The position numbers and the translations under genes were made by a program. Below are positions 36,254 through 48,616 of a DNA stretch of 64,000 bases, in pieces. The DNA comes from Nymphaea colorata (Eukaryota > Streptophyta > Magnoliopsida > Nymphaeales > Nymphaeaceae). The notes below the pieces were generated by a model. It had not been told where the DNA came from, did no database searches, and saw only the letters and a list, made by a program, of their open reading frames with translations. Location of the stretch: contig NC_045140.1 of the NCBI RefSeq assembly GCF_008831285.2, positions 3,389,528-3,453,527 on the forward strand, given 5' to 3'. The stretch's first letter is position 1; each line of letters starts with the position of its first letter.

Positions 36254-36468
36254 GGGATTCATAATAAAAATAACTTGAGAACACATGAAAGGCTGCCCAG
36301 GTGAGTCATAAGTAAACAGTGTGTATGTACGATCCAAGATTTGCTTTGCAAGAAATCAATAGCAACACATCATGGTTTAAGGGAGGAACTGTAACTCCAC
36401 ATTTTGATTGAAGCCCTTAGTAGCTAGAATTTGTTAGTCTGGCTCATGACATCTTGAGCACCATTTTT
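35537..36468 (+). repeat. Segmental duplication, copy 2
   Basis: Direct repeat of 33406-34270, starting TGTAAGCTCACGTTTACTTG and ending near ACATCTTGAGCACC. It is slightly longer because of a (CA)n(TA)n expansion at 36179-36251. Neither copy contains a recognisable gene. Confidence 0.85.
36179..36251. repeat. Compound microsatellite (CA)n(TA)n
   Basis: About 8 CA units and then about 27 TA units inside duplication copy 2. Copy 1 has only a short ATATATATA at the same place, so the expansion came after the duplication. Confidence 0.9.
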
Positions 36469-37752
36469 TATGCTACTCCATGTAAATTAGCTTAATTGTT
36501 GTTAATCTATGAAGTTCAAGAAGGCAAACAGACACCAATCGGCACCCTAGAATATGTGTTCTTAAAACAAATGCTGCAACAACAGAAAATTGAAATCAGT
36601 TGGCTATCTCTGGCCGGATGGTTATTTTTTTATTTTGTGTTGTTGAAAACTATTGTAAAAGTTATTTCATCGTTAAAAACTGTGACCAAGCAGCTAGTTG
36701 TTGCAAATACATCTTTTGAAATGGTTTTTAGCGACATAAAATAGAAAAATAATCATCTGGCCATAGATGTAACTGACTGATTTCAATTATGTCGTTGCAA
36801 AAACACTATTTTATGGACATAATGACATCAGATTTCTTAGAATAAAAGCACGGTGTTGTTTTGAATGTATATTCTAAAAGCATGTGATTCAAGAACAAAA
36901 CACTTTTCAAACCAGACATCCTCTACTCGTCTAATTTGTAGCCTCGGTGTCAAAACAGATAAGAATCTGACACAAGATACACAACTAACGAATTAAGTAT
37001 TTCCACCGTCACAAATGCCCGAAAAGGAGTATGCAAGGGATGCCAAAAGACTTTGGTCACTCTCTCACGTAACATAACATGCATGACACATTCAATATAT
37101 AATTACTGAGCACAATGAATGATAAGCAACCGACAATTCCTTGATTGTCAAGGCTCTTAATGAGCACGTTGAAACGCCGCCTACCATTATGCACATGCCT
37201 GACGTCTACTCAAGAATCACTCGAACGTCTTGTATGATTGTATGCCTCTCTATTTCTTGATGCTCACAGCTAAAATAAAGCAAACATTTTTTTAATATTG
37301 TTTTAACCATATAAACAATACATAACCATACGTCATTGTATCGATATCATCATCGGAAAATCCAGCTGTGATGAAAACTTAAGAATGCATCTCTAGAATT
37401 GAGTAACAAAAAGAAAAAATAAATAAATAAAGAAGTGGTTGTCTAGAAAAGAGAAATTTGGTGACTACAAGCCAACAATATCCAGAAATTATAAAGACTC
37501 TTTTTGGGTGTTGTCAGCAACACGAAGAAAAGTAAGTTTATATTGACCTTCTCAACATAATTTGCTAGCAATTGGGGATAAAAAAAGGTTTGAACCATAA
37601 TATGATGAAATCGCCACTGCTCATGTTGGTGACGGCATGGCAATCAGGAAATTAACAGCCACATGAAAAACAATTTCCAAAACGGCAGCTTGACTTATTA
37701 CTTATTCACACAAGCTTGTGCGGCATTTGGTTGTTGATTCGAGTCCTATTAG
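36469..37752. other. Intergenic AT-rich DNA
   Basis: No gene supported. An 82-codon open frame at 36496-36744 lacks motifs and does not continue into exons I can define. Confidence 0.45.
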
Positions 37753-38225
37753 GGATGTCAATATATTTTATTTGAATTGGTCGTTCAATCGAACCTTTCC
37801 AAAAAAATCAGATGAAAAAAAAAATTAATATCTAATTACGAAATTGGATCGAATTTGGATTCGGATTTGGCTTAGCATATACATAAATATTTGTTCAGAT
37901 TTGGATTCACATTGAATCAGAATCACTTTTATTTAAATATCTTATATCTAATGCTACTACATTTTCAAAATCAGCCAGATTTCATTCAAATTTTTTTATT
38001 TAAATATCTTATATCTAATGCTACTACATTTTCAAAATCAGCCAGATTCCATTCAAATTTTATGTTTGGATTTAGATATGATTGTAAAATCAGATTTGGA
38101 TTGTGAAATCAGATTCAGAGATGTTTTTATTCATATTCAAATTGGAATTGGAATCCAAATATGTGAATTTTTGTAAAAGTAGGTACAATAAGGGTATATC
38201 CAATCAAATCTCATCCATAGGGATG
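37753..38225. repeat. AT-rich 'GATTTGGATT' dispersed repeat, copy C, with 67-bp tandem
   Basis: Begins near AGGGATGTCAATATATT and contains GATCGAATTTGGATTCGGAT followed by TTGG-type runs. A 67-bp unit (ATTTAAATATCTTATATCTA onward) is duplicated almost exactly at 37931-37997 and 37998-38064. It ends like copies A and B: TTCATATTCAAATTGGAATT, GGGTATATCCAATCAAATCT. A fourth, shorter copy lies at about 38455-38640. Confidence 0.6.
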
Positions 38226-39292
38226 TTGTATCATATAACTTACTTGAAGTTTGAAATGACATTTTTGCCCTTCGTCATCTACGTCATAGCTCGAACGTAA
38301 CCCCACTTTTTTTTGTCTGCTTTACTAATTTTGCCTTTCTCTTGATGATTCATGCATGCATGCCCATCTCTAGTTTACCCACCAACTAAAGTAAGTTGCA
38401 CTCCCATCGTGAGTTACTGTTGGGATCAGTTAATTAAGACAATACCAAATATAAGGATGTCAACGAATCAAAACGTTGGATATAGAAAAAAAAGTGGGAT
38501 CCTGTTAAGAATCTAAATCAGCTTCGGATTTAAGAAATTGGATTGGATTATTATTTGGTTTTAAACAAAAATTTGGATTTAAATTCACACTGAATAAAAA
38601 GTATGGCCTGATGAACTTAAACAAATATGAACGGATAAAAAAATTGCTGTTAGTTGCGTTTTGGAAGGTGGTACACGTCTGCTGCACAAAGGGAAGTTGA
38701 CAACCACCGATTGTTTAATTAATTACTGATCCGGTGTGCCCAGCTAAATATTCATTTCTTGTGTCTTTTTTGTGAACATCTGTCCAAACATGAGTCCAAG
38801 GGACGTCAATCGAGACTATTTTTCGAACATGTGAAACCACTCCACCAGATACTACCCACGTAACCAATACCTTCTGTAACTATCAGTATTAACCCGCCCA
38901 TGATGATTCAAAAATTTTAAATGTTCAAGTAAAAGCTAGCGTTCTGTTTCACAGAAAGAGTTCAGATCTAAAGTAGCTTAGAGCTGATAGATTCGGACGA
39001 TGGAGACATGTATGTGAACTGCAAAACCTGTGGATTATCCTCAGATCATGTTCATCTCAAAAGCAATCTGTCTGCTTACGATCGTTCTTTTTATGCATTA
39101 GTTCAATTTCGCGACTGTTTGGCGACGTAGATCTATTGGATACCTGAAGTTGGTTGACCAGCCTCGTTGTTCTATTTATAATCAGAACATGTTGGAGTCT
39201 CAAAGAGTTGTACCTAGATCAAAAGGGAAAGTTGCAAAAGCCACCTCTTGCTCCACAGCAGTTAAAACCTTGAAAACTATATCCTTTTTACT

Positions 39293-39360
<68 letters not shown>

Positions 39361-40012
39361 TAGGGAAGGGGATGAGAGGGGGACCAAGAGCGGTTAATAA
39401 GCAGCCAGTCTGTATTTCAAATCTCTAAAACGTTAATTTTTTATACAACAAAAAATGAGTCATCAACATGAAGTTGAAGGGAAGCACAACAGGATCTTGA
39501 AGCACCAAAAATAAACTCATACCCTAAAGAAAGAAGGGTTGCGTAAAGGTTATTCTGGTTCTCATTTTCTTTTAATTAATGACATAAAACCCTTCAAATG
39601 GCATTTCATTTAATGGTACTACACGTCGGTAGATAAGCCCCAGTTAAACCTCAACCTTACTTTACTAAGAAGTAGGTAAACACCAACTTAATCTAAAACC
39701 CAACTTTATATCACGTCAAACCATTTGGACCATGGGATTCCTGTATTTTTTTTGTTCGATAGAATCGTGATTCAAACTACTGAAAAATGATATATATGGA
39801 CAGTCTTCTACGTGTGTTTCGAGTGGATGATATTACTCGAGGGCACGGAAACAGGAGAAGATGGAAATATTGATTGTAGAAAAAGTGAGTGCTAGAGTTG
39901 GAATCTGCTTCGGCTTTTCACCTAAAGAACAGGTTTTACCATGTCCCCTTTACTACCTGCACTGGACCTCAACTGGCTCTTACGCATCCTTTGAGCGGCA
40001 AGAGTCGGTAAC
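38226..40012. other. Intergenic DNA upstream of the TMEM245-like gene
   Basis: Contains repeat copy D (about 38455-38640, starting AAGGATGTCAACGAATCAAA) and a compound (CA)n(GA)n microsatellite at 39297-39355. No gene is supported. Confidence 0.45.
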
Positions 40013-40018
40013 CACGTG
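40013..40018. promoter_or_regulatory. G-box / ABRE-like site
   Basis: CACGTG within ACCACGTGTG, about 130 bp upstream of the TATA-like run and 230 bp upstream of the TMEM245-like ATG. Such sites bind bZIP and bHLH factors. Position is favourable; function is inferred only. Confidence 0.35.
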
Positions 40019-40142
40019 TGACGCCAGTTTCTGAACAAACCTCCGAAGCAGTATCTAGTTCGATGTGCAACCCAAAAAGTACAATTGCATGCCTTGTTTG
40101 AACTCTGTCGTCAAGGCGTCGTCTTCTCGACTCGCTCTCTCT

Positions 40143-40158
40143 GTATATATATATATAC
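40143..40158 (+). promoter_or_regulatory. Candidate TATA box of the TMEM245-like gene
   Basis: A TATATATATATATA run about 90 bp upstream of the ATG at 40248, with no other TATA-like element in the last 200 bp. Short (TA)n runs occur by chance, so this is tentative. Confidence 0.4.
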
Positions 40159-40247
40159 ATGCCATGCCTGTCATCCGAAAAAACCGTGTAGTAAATCCTT
40201 CCTTGTTGTCTTTTCCATGCATGCAGAGAAAATAGACAGAAACGATC

Positions 40248-43200
40248 ATGGTCGTGTTGGCGACGACTCTGGATGCTCCTCTTCTCTCTAGGAAGGAAAT
40301 TAGCAATCTGCAGCCACCGTGTTCTTCCCCTTCTGGTCCCCCTTCTTCATTTTTGAAAGAGACCAAGAAACGGAAAGAGGGTGGTGATGATGGTGGAAAT
40401 CAGGCTCAAGAAGAAGCAGGAGGAGGAGAAGTAGGAGAGGAAGTGCAACAAGAAGATGACGAAGACGGGTCCGATGAGATTATGAACAGCAGCATCAGGA
40501 ATAACCCGCTGGTACGCCTCGCTCTTTACATAGCTTTGGCTCACGCTGGCCTGGCTCTTTTGTTGGTTCTTCTCTATGCCTCTGCCAAGCTCCTTGAGGA
40601 GTACTGGCGCCCCATTCAATGGGCGGTCCTCTGTTCCATGCCTCTCAGGGAGATACAGACAGCTCTGGTTCGTTTCTGGACTCACCCTCTTCAGCTCGGC
40701 CTCTTCGAGACCGTGCTGGCCATTCCCGTGGCCGTCTTCCGATCCGCGACCGCCACAATCATAGATTCGCAGATCGCCCTCCTTCGCCTTCTTCCGCAGC
40801 GCCATCGTTTCATCCATCTGTTAGATGACGAGCCCGGCGACAGAATTGGGTTCTCGAAACTCAATCAATGGCTGGTCTCCTTCGGTTTGTTTGTTTTTGC
40901 CAACGAGAGGTTCGGAATTGGAGCGATACCCATGTTCGCTTTTGTAGGTTTCATGGCATATGCTGCCGGATGCAGCTTAGGTTATGTTGGCCACCGCCGG
41001 TCACGGAGGAATGTAGCCTCGACGCTTTCGGCAATTTCTTTTGCTCGCCGGAGCCGAGCTGGTCCAAGGAGCACATTCGTAAATAGAACCAGCAGGTACC
41101 TCACCTCTGGGCTGCTTCACAGGTTGAAAACTATAGTGGGGATTGGATTGATTAGCTTTATGTTCTTCGGTTCTTTCTTCATGATCGTTTTCTTTTCTTA
41201 TAAGATCGGAATCGAGGGGAAAGATGCTGTTCTGTCATTGAAATCCCACTTGCAGGAAAGCAATTATGCTGAGAGGATTGGTCTCACGCAGTGGCTGGAT
41301 GAGAATGACGTTCCTGAACTTATTGATGCTTATACTGCTAAATTCTATGAAAGCATTTCTAAGCAAATTGATAATTTGGCTTTACAACATAATGCCACTG
41401 AGATTGTTGATGGGATCAAGCGTTACCTCATCGAACCATTGGAGTCGTCGTTTACTTCCACTGCACCGACTGTCTCTCATCAGCCCTTCACTGAGAAACT
41501 CCATAACCTTCGTATGAGGGTGCAGAACAAGGAGTGGAAGGTGATCTTTTCTGAGATGGATGTTATTCTCAGGGAGTTCCTTGCTTTGATATCCAGAGAG
41601 GACCTTATTGAGAAGGTCAGGGACTTGGTTCTGCAGAGTGTTGATGTCTCCAAGCGAATCTTTGCTAGCAGCACCCTGCTTCTGGCTGGAAGCGCAAATT
41701 TCGTCTTCAATTCTGTAGTTTCAATCGTCTTGGGAGCTGCTGGGCTATTTAATTTCATCTCACAACTGATGGTTTTCTTCTGGCTTCTGTATTACCTTAT
41801 CACATCTGAGTCTGGTGGTGTATTGGACCAGATGCTGGGGGTGCTTCCTTTGTCCCGTGCAACACGTCACCGATGCGCCGATGTGCTCGGGCATGCAGTC
41901 AGCACGGTGTTGCTAGCCACTGCAAAGATTGCTTTCTTTCAAGGGTGTCTCACATATTTGCTATTTCGGTTCTATCGGATTCATTTCCTTTACATGTCGA
42001 CTTTCCTTGCGTTCACAAGTGCTTTCTTGCCTATAACCCCGCCTTGGCTTTCATCAATTCCCGCCGCTGCTCAGTTGGCCGTGGAAGGGAGATTTATTGA
42101 AGCCTTGTTCTTGACGGCAGTCCATCATGTACTCATAAATTTTGGGGTTAATGCCATACAAGTTGATGTTCCTGCACAAAGTGCATATTTAACGGGCATA
42201 AGCATGCTTGGTGGCATGGCCTTACTACCGTCAGCTTTGGAGGTATGTCTTCTGGTCGTGGTTCTATCTTCATTATCTCTTTCTTAATGCAATGAGCATT
42301 CAATTGATTGTAGTTTGCCTGTTGTTAACATTTGGTGGTTGATCAAATCGCTGAATGACAGGAATTTGCAAGGACGCCTTTGGAAAAGTCACTTTATTGG
42401 ACTATTTCTTACACTTCTTACAGATGCATAAATTATTTTGTGGTTGGATTTAAACATTTCAATACTGGTGGACTTTGTCAAATACTTAAGGGCATGCCTG
42501 AACACTTAGATTTCCATCTTATTCTAATGTGCTATTAGTTATTAACATGAAAACCTTCTAAAAGACTGCTAATCACATTATTGAACATCCATTTCCCTGT
42601 GGCTGTTTGTTGTGACTTCCTTGTTGTAGACAATTACATGCAAATTGACAAATATATCCTTTAATAAATATGAAATTAGTATTCCATGCGAAATTTATTT
42701 CACAATCGATTTTGGTTTTAAGACCTGTCTGTTTTACACCTGTTATCACAACTTGGAAATTTTATAAATTCTGTTTTCTACTGATCTCACAAAGTTGTAA
42801 CTTCTGTATTTTTCAGATTGATTGTGTTTTGACTTTTGAGGATCTTTAGATGTACCAATTTTATGAACAATACTGTATAAGGTTTTCATGTGACTAACGG
42901 CTTGTTACACACAATCAGAGTCTGTGAGGGACTTATTTGAAGTAGGTCAGAGTAAGAAAGGGTGCCCACCTCTGTCACATGGGTACTTCTCCTAAGGAGG
43001 AGTACCCGCATGGTATGGGTACGACACGGGTACGGGTACGAGTACGAGTACGGCAGGGTACTGTGTTGACCGTACCGGGTGCGGTCAACGCACCCAAGGT
43101 CATTTTTGACCTTTTTCAGACTCGGTCAATGTTGACTGGGTCCAAATTTGTCCAATTTTAATGTTAACGATTTTTACATTTTAACTTTTTAAACTATTTT

Positions 43201-45652
43201 AACGTTAAAATTTTTGAAACCCTCATTTTAATGTCCCACTTCCCTCTTTTTTCTTCATTTTAACTTCCATATATGTATGTGCATGTGTGTGTACGGCCGT
43301 ACCCCCGCACCCAAGTTTTTTAAAAATGGTCCGTACCCATACCCGCACCGGCACCCGTACCCGCACCCGTACCCGTACCTATGTGACATAGGTGCTCACA
43401 TGGTGTTTGAACCTACAGAGGCAAGGTTAGAAGCAACATCTGCGTCAAGTCCCTATGGTTGTCAAAAATTGGATTCCCAATCAAATTATATTGATAAATT
43501 GGTCACAAATCCAGATGTTTATCTCTGTTGTCTGCATCACCTGAACCTCAGATCAAATTTTTGGGGATGCTTCTTGAGAGCAGTCTGTTAATTTATTAGT
43601 AAAGTTTCACATGCGTCATGTTTTGTATTTTCATTTTGAAGCAAGATAAAAAAACATAATTGAATGTGTGAAGAAGATAGAGTTGGCTTGAAAATTCTAG
43701 CTTATGTTAGTCTTTGGATGTCTGGTTGATCCCTTTCTCTGGCCAGAAGAACTTTTGCATCCATGATTTCTTCGGATGGAGATACTGTCATGTACCTCTG
43801 ATGCTTCTACTTTGTTCTAGCTTTCATGTGTTCACTCAAATGCCATTTCTAGCTAAACTGCATCTTTGATTTGCATAGTCTACGACTTTTCTTTATACGA
43901 ATGTAACTTATTTTGACTGTACCATGAAATTTGATGAGTGTTGTTTGTGGCCTCTGACTTGCTGATGAGAAAGCTCTACAAGTAAAGACCAAATTTTGTG
44001 CAACATATTCCCTTACCATGTCACTTTTTTGGGAAAGCTTTGTTTAACAAAATCAGTTTCACACTCAAACTATTTGCAACTGCAGTTTGAAAATTTTAGA
44101 TGGAAAAAAAAATGCTTTTTCGTGTCTGATTCAAAAGGACACATCTTGCACCATTATGCTGGCAGAAGGTGGTGGCCTTCATGCCTATCGAGGATTCTCA
44201 ATCATAATAATTTTCTGATTCATTTCCATTGTTAGTTTCATCAAGTTAAACTGTTGAGAGGACTGCATAGGCTCTATTCTTCAATAACAATGCATAGGAT
44301 CTTTGACAGTTTTGAAATTATGATGTAAAAGTCACCTACCAAGTGTGGTATGATGTAGTATGTGCATGTGAACTAAAAACGGTTCATGCAATGATGCGTC
44401 ATATAGCTTTGTCCATTTTCATCTCAATACATTGCCTTTTATAAGGGGGCTACAAATTTTTTATCTTTTCTTGAGAAATGAAAAAAAAAATTATATTCAT
44501 CTGCGCACTTGCTGATATGTTCTGTTTCATGTTTCAAATTACTAGCTCTGTTAAATGGAGACAAGTGCAAGTTAGTTCTTACACTTGACATCAATGATGC
44601 CATTATATGATGTGGAAATTTGTTTTCCCATACATAACAAGGTTTCATACAAATGTCTTTCACTGTCCTGTTGGACTGTCTATGTGATTAATCATGCTTG
44701 GTTTTCTTATCATGGTATATCTTCTCAGAAAGCTTTACCAAGAAAAATCATCTTCAAGAGAAATTTGTTTATGGCTGAAGTTTGAAAATTTAACTTGGAA
44801 AGAATTACTTGGTTCTTTCTGTTTCTCAATGATACTTCCTGCACCACTATACTGTTAGAAGATGGTGGTTCTCAGGCCTATGATGGAGAGATTATCAACC
44901 ATTATTTAGAGGTCTAGACATGAAAGTTTCTGAAGGATGTCTATTATAGTTCAACGTATCTGGACCTTTAACAGGACTGCTGAAGCTCTATTCTTAACAG
45001 AACAGTACCAGGTTGAGGAATAAGATGAGAAGCTGGTGGTTTGAGAGCCACATGTTCTCATGCTTCATAGTTGCTCCATTCTTCGATGTGCTTGATGCTG
45101 AAAATGCTAATGCATATAAACTTTGACAGGATTGTGCAAGCTCCTAGATAAAAGTTACCAACCATTTTTGGTATAATGCAATATCTGCATGCGAACTACA
45201 GACTCATTCATGCAAGGACGTGTCTATATTATCTTTAAGCACTCTCAACTCGTGTCTTTTGTCTTATACATTGGCTTAATTTGGGCTGCAAATTGTTTTT
45301 CATTTTTTGAAAATTAAAACAATATAATGGACTGCAGAAACTCACCTGCATACTTGCTGATATGTTATATTTCATTGCTTTAAAGTTTAAACTAATAGTT
45401 GTCTTATGTGGAGTCACATGCAAGTTATCTGTATCTTGCACTTGACTTTGATGGTCCCATTGTGATACACAATTAGATTGTTTCGAGAGTTAGCAAAGGT
45501 TGCCTACAAATTCCTTTTCCTGTTCAGGTTATCTAATTATTTGTACTGGTCTGTAGGGAGCAATTATGGGTCCATTACTTTTGACAATCATTGTTGCCTT
45601 GAAGAACTTGTATGGAGAGTTTGTGCTTACACCGTCAAAGAGAAAAAGGTAA
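40248..45652 (+). CDS. TMEM245 / AI-2E-transporter-like multi-pass membrane protein, two exons
   Basis: Exons are 40248-42242 (665 codons) and 45557-45652 (31 codons plus stop), joined at GAG|GTATGT and TGTAG|GGAGCA, giving 696 aa. It resembles the plant protein of Arabidopsis At5g55960 and animal TMEM245, whose C-terminal half belongs to the AI-2E transporter-like superfamily; transport activity is unproven. The N-terminus (1-80) is hydrophilic, Gly/Glu/Asp-rich and probably cytosolic. Hydrophobic segments follow at about 88-112, in the 160s-180s, 207-245 and 300-330. A soluble loop comes next, then a C-terminal bundle from about 480 on, with LLLAGSANFVFNSVVSIVLG, FLPITPPWLSSIPAAAQL and LTGISMLGGMALLPSALEG. 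The last exon adds AIMGPLLLTIIVALKNLYGE, which completes the domain and confirms the splice. The 3.3 kb intron contains a foldback transposon and a duplication. The start is the first ATG of a long open frame; a later Met (79) is possible. Confidence 0.92.
42963..43398. mobile_element. Foldback MITE in the TMEM245-like intron, 436 bp
   Basis: Terminal inverted repeats of 24 bp with 20 matches: left TGCCCACCTCTGTCACATGG, right (reverse complement) TGAGCACCTATGTCACATAG. Next to each end are short arrays of GGGTAC/GGGTACGG (left) and CCGTACCC/CACCCGTACC (right), so whole subterminal regions can pair. No open frame of a transposase. No convincing target duplication was found, so the superfamily stays open. 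Confidence 0.7.
44087..45478. repeat. Diverged tandem duplication within the TMEM245-like intron
   Basis: Copy 1 (about 44087-44620) and copy 2 (about 44779-45478) share an ordered set of landmarks: AGTTTGAAAATTT, TTGCACCA(T/C)TATGCTG / CTGCACCACTATACTG, AAG(G/A)TGGTGG, GGACTGC...GCTCTATTCTT, CACTTGCTGATATGTT / ATACTTGCTGATATGTTA, and TTACACTTGAC / TTGCACTTGAC. They are clearly diverged. Copy 2 ends just before the acceptor at 45556. Confidence 0.7.
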
Positions 45653-46364
45653 TGATGCTTAATAACCCATGCCACAGTAATCTTTTCACTTGTTCTCTGT
45701 GTAATGTTGAGGTACCCTTTTTTTCATTTTTGCTTTTTCCATTCTTCAGTTCACAGGCACATATTCTATGTTCATGTTAATGAAGTTATACGTGAAGAAC
45801 TTTGTAAATTTATTGATACCGGTGGTATATATGTAAGACCATCTCTAATATACTCTAGCTTGTCATCGATTATTGTTTCCCAGTTCTTATTCTTGGCCAC
45901 TTCTTTCTTCACCAAAGTACTTGAAGTCGTCCAATATTGTCTGTAAAAAATAGAGTGCATTTGAAAGCGAGGGATGTCCAATCTCTAGACTTAAATGTGC
46001 CATGGAGGGGCTGAGATGGCAAGTAGATACATGCCTGAAACTAAGCTCCTCGGAAGTGAGGATTCCAGCCTATTTCTGCACACAGTACATAATGGTGTTT
46101 GCATCTGAGAATGGACCGTCGCTCTGTCCCCATCAGTTCTCAGATCAGTTGTATTTGAGATACGTGGGATCTGATATCAGACACACTGGAATATCGAAGC
46201 GCTGCGGCCCCAGTAAAAATATAAAATGAGCTTCATAATGAACTTCTGTATTTCATCGTTGACACCTAGATTGGTTGATGTTTCAGATATATGTTTCTGG
46301 CAATTCTTTTGTCATCTAGTGATTTTCATCATCTATAGAGACCAAATATCAAAGTATGGTCCTT

Positions 46365-46406
<42 letters not shown>

Positions 46407-46532
46407 CAGTTGGGTGTGACACCTGTACTTTTGGCCTTCGGTTGATCAACAACAATTTGGACATACATTTTTCCTTTCTTTTTCCTGTTCATTGTTGTTT
46501 GATTGCTGCAGTAGGCACGATACCAATCATGA

Positions 46533-46592
<60 letters not shown>

Positions 46593-46597
46593 TATAC

Positions 46598-46645
<48 letters not shown>

Positions 46646-48616
46646 CTAAATTTCAATAATAGAAAAAATCTGTAGCATTGACCTACCATCTCTTATAGCA
46701 GTTGTGAATGCTTATGAATCTATGATTGTTATGAGTCACTAGCGAGTTCATTGCCTATAAATCATTTCCTTGTCACTGAACTCATTTGAAGATTTTTTAG
46801 ATGGAAAGAAAGATGAGTATGATTTTCATTGGTCTGCAACGCTCTTCTAGCAAACTATTGAAGCATCTTGTGGTTTATATTTTCGTTTATATTATACATC
46901 GTAAGAGGTCATAATTCAGTGGTCAAGGTTGGTGAAAGATGAAGCTGATGGTTCTAGCAGGCTTATTTCTGTTCCAGAATTTCACTAATGGATGACAATA
47001 GAGAGATTGTCATACTCAGTTGCAGTAAGTGAATATTTATACAAAAGTCTTCCTATTTAGTTTCTGCTACAAGGCAGTTGGCCCCCCATGAATTGATCGA
47101 TGCATCTTCTATACCTGTTTGGATTTGGAATTCCAACCCGAGAGTCTAAGCCTGTGTTATAACACTTCATCCCACCATTCATGCAATAGGAAAGCTATAG
47201 TGCTTCCTTTGTCTAGTTTGGGTGGGATCAACTTAGGAAAATGTGACTAAGGTCTCTGATGGTACATCTAGGATTAGCTAAATGCTTCTTATGTTGAAAG
47301 GAATGTCAAATTCCCTTGCCTCTGTTAACATAACAGAGGAATTTATGTTAAGCTAGGATTTTCTGTTTAAGTTGATGGGAAAACAGAGCCTTAACCGTAA
47401 GAAAAGAAGGCAGTCTGACAGTGAGAAATGACCAAACCGAACAGAGTGATCTCAATGTGACAATATGTTGTTTCTCTATGGATTCTGGTGTAGCACAATC
47501 ACCACTATATATCGACTTAAAATGAAGTTAGCAGAAAAATTGAGTTAAAGGAGTTGAGCCTAAGGTCATGAAAGTGGAACATCAGTTGCTGACATGTAAG
47601 CAGACTTGCTGCCATTAGGCCTGACATTTCTGTGGTTTTGTCAGTTACATATTCTGAAGTTTCAGAAACTGCATCATTATAGATCTATATATGCATGTTA
47701 ACGTTTTGAGTTCATGTACAATGTCTTATTAAAATGCAATATAAAGCTACTATAATGGATGCAATCTTTATGTATTAAAGTGAAAAGAAAAAAAAAACCC
47801 ACAGTTATGAAGATAGATTGAAGCCAAACAAAAACAGAAGGAATAAAAAATAAAACAAGCACAAATCACATCACAGGGACTACAACAGAAACTGCATTAG
47901 AAGAAATGACCGAGCAAGTACTTTATTCTTGCACATAATGGTCCAGTTCTGCCAAAAAAGTCTCGTCCTAAATGGAGCCATCCAATTGGTGCTCATATGA
48001 GCTTTGAAGGAACTTTCCATTGTCTAGTTGGATCTAGTCCCTCGTCAGCAGTCTTTGGTTATGTCAAAGGCACTTCTTGACTAGAACTGCTCATCAGCAG
48101 CATCTGATCCGCTGCAGCCTTTTGCTTGAATGTGTTTTTGGATATGTGGAACCTGAATTCTCTATTTTCAAAGGAACACTTTGCAACAGCTGTGCATAAA
48201 AAATGAAAGGCATTCACTGGGATACATGAGATCCATTCCAAGTTGGTGTGAGCAGTTCGTTGTAACGAGTCGGCCTCTCATGTTTAAGACATGAGAAAAT
48301 TTTCCTGAACCCATCCTGGCAAGGCAAGGTGAGGTAAGCTGGATACTGCTTATTTGACACCTCCAAAACCAATGGCAGAAAAACATGTCTGCTACAGAGG
48401 GCCTGACCATTTTGAGTGCTTCTATCTTGTACCACTCAAAGCTTGATGAAGACTCTGAAGAGGAGTTCACGTTTCGGAGCAAGAAATGGTGGTGGCTTGT
48501 ACAATGCCGTGCACCAGATTTGTGGGAGACTTACCAGCTGAACCAGAGCCCCTCACACAGCATCTCCTATACAGTCAGATGATGGTCGACTTTGAATTGA
48601 AAACTGAGTCTAGAAC
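45653..48616. other. 3' regions between two convergent genes
   Basis: Holds the 3' UTR of the plus-strand TMEM245-like gene and that of the minus-strand LecRK gene. Compound microsatellites lie at 46365-46405 (GT/GA) and 46533-46643 (CT/TA/GT). A minus-strand AATAAA reads at 47932-47937 but is far from the LecRK stop. No other gene is supported. Confidence 0.5.
46533..46643. repeat. Compound microsatellite (CT)n(TA)n(GT)n
   Basis: About 12 CT units, then a broken (TA)n tract, then about 15 GT units, in a row with no spacer. A smaller (GT)n(GA)n block lies 130 bp to the left. Confidence 0.9.

Noticed and set aside
33406-36468. Reading the paired 0.9-kb repeats as LTRs of one retrotransposon
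   Set aside because: No primer-binding site after the first copy, no polypurine tract before the second, no TSD and no coding interior.
40347-40817. 156-codon frame antisense to the TMEM245-like gene
   Set aside because: Shadow of a GC-biased true exon; no motif, and the sense frame is clearly the family member.
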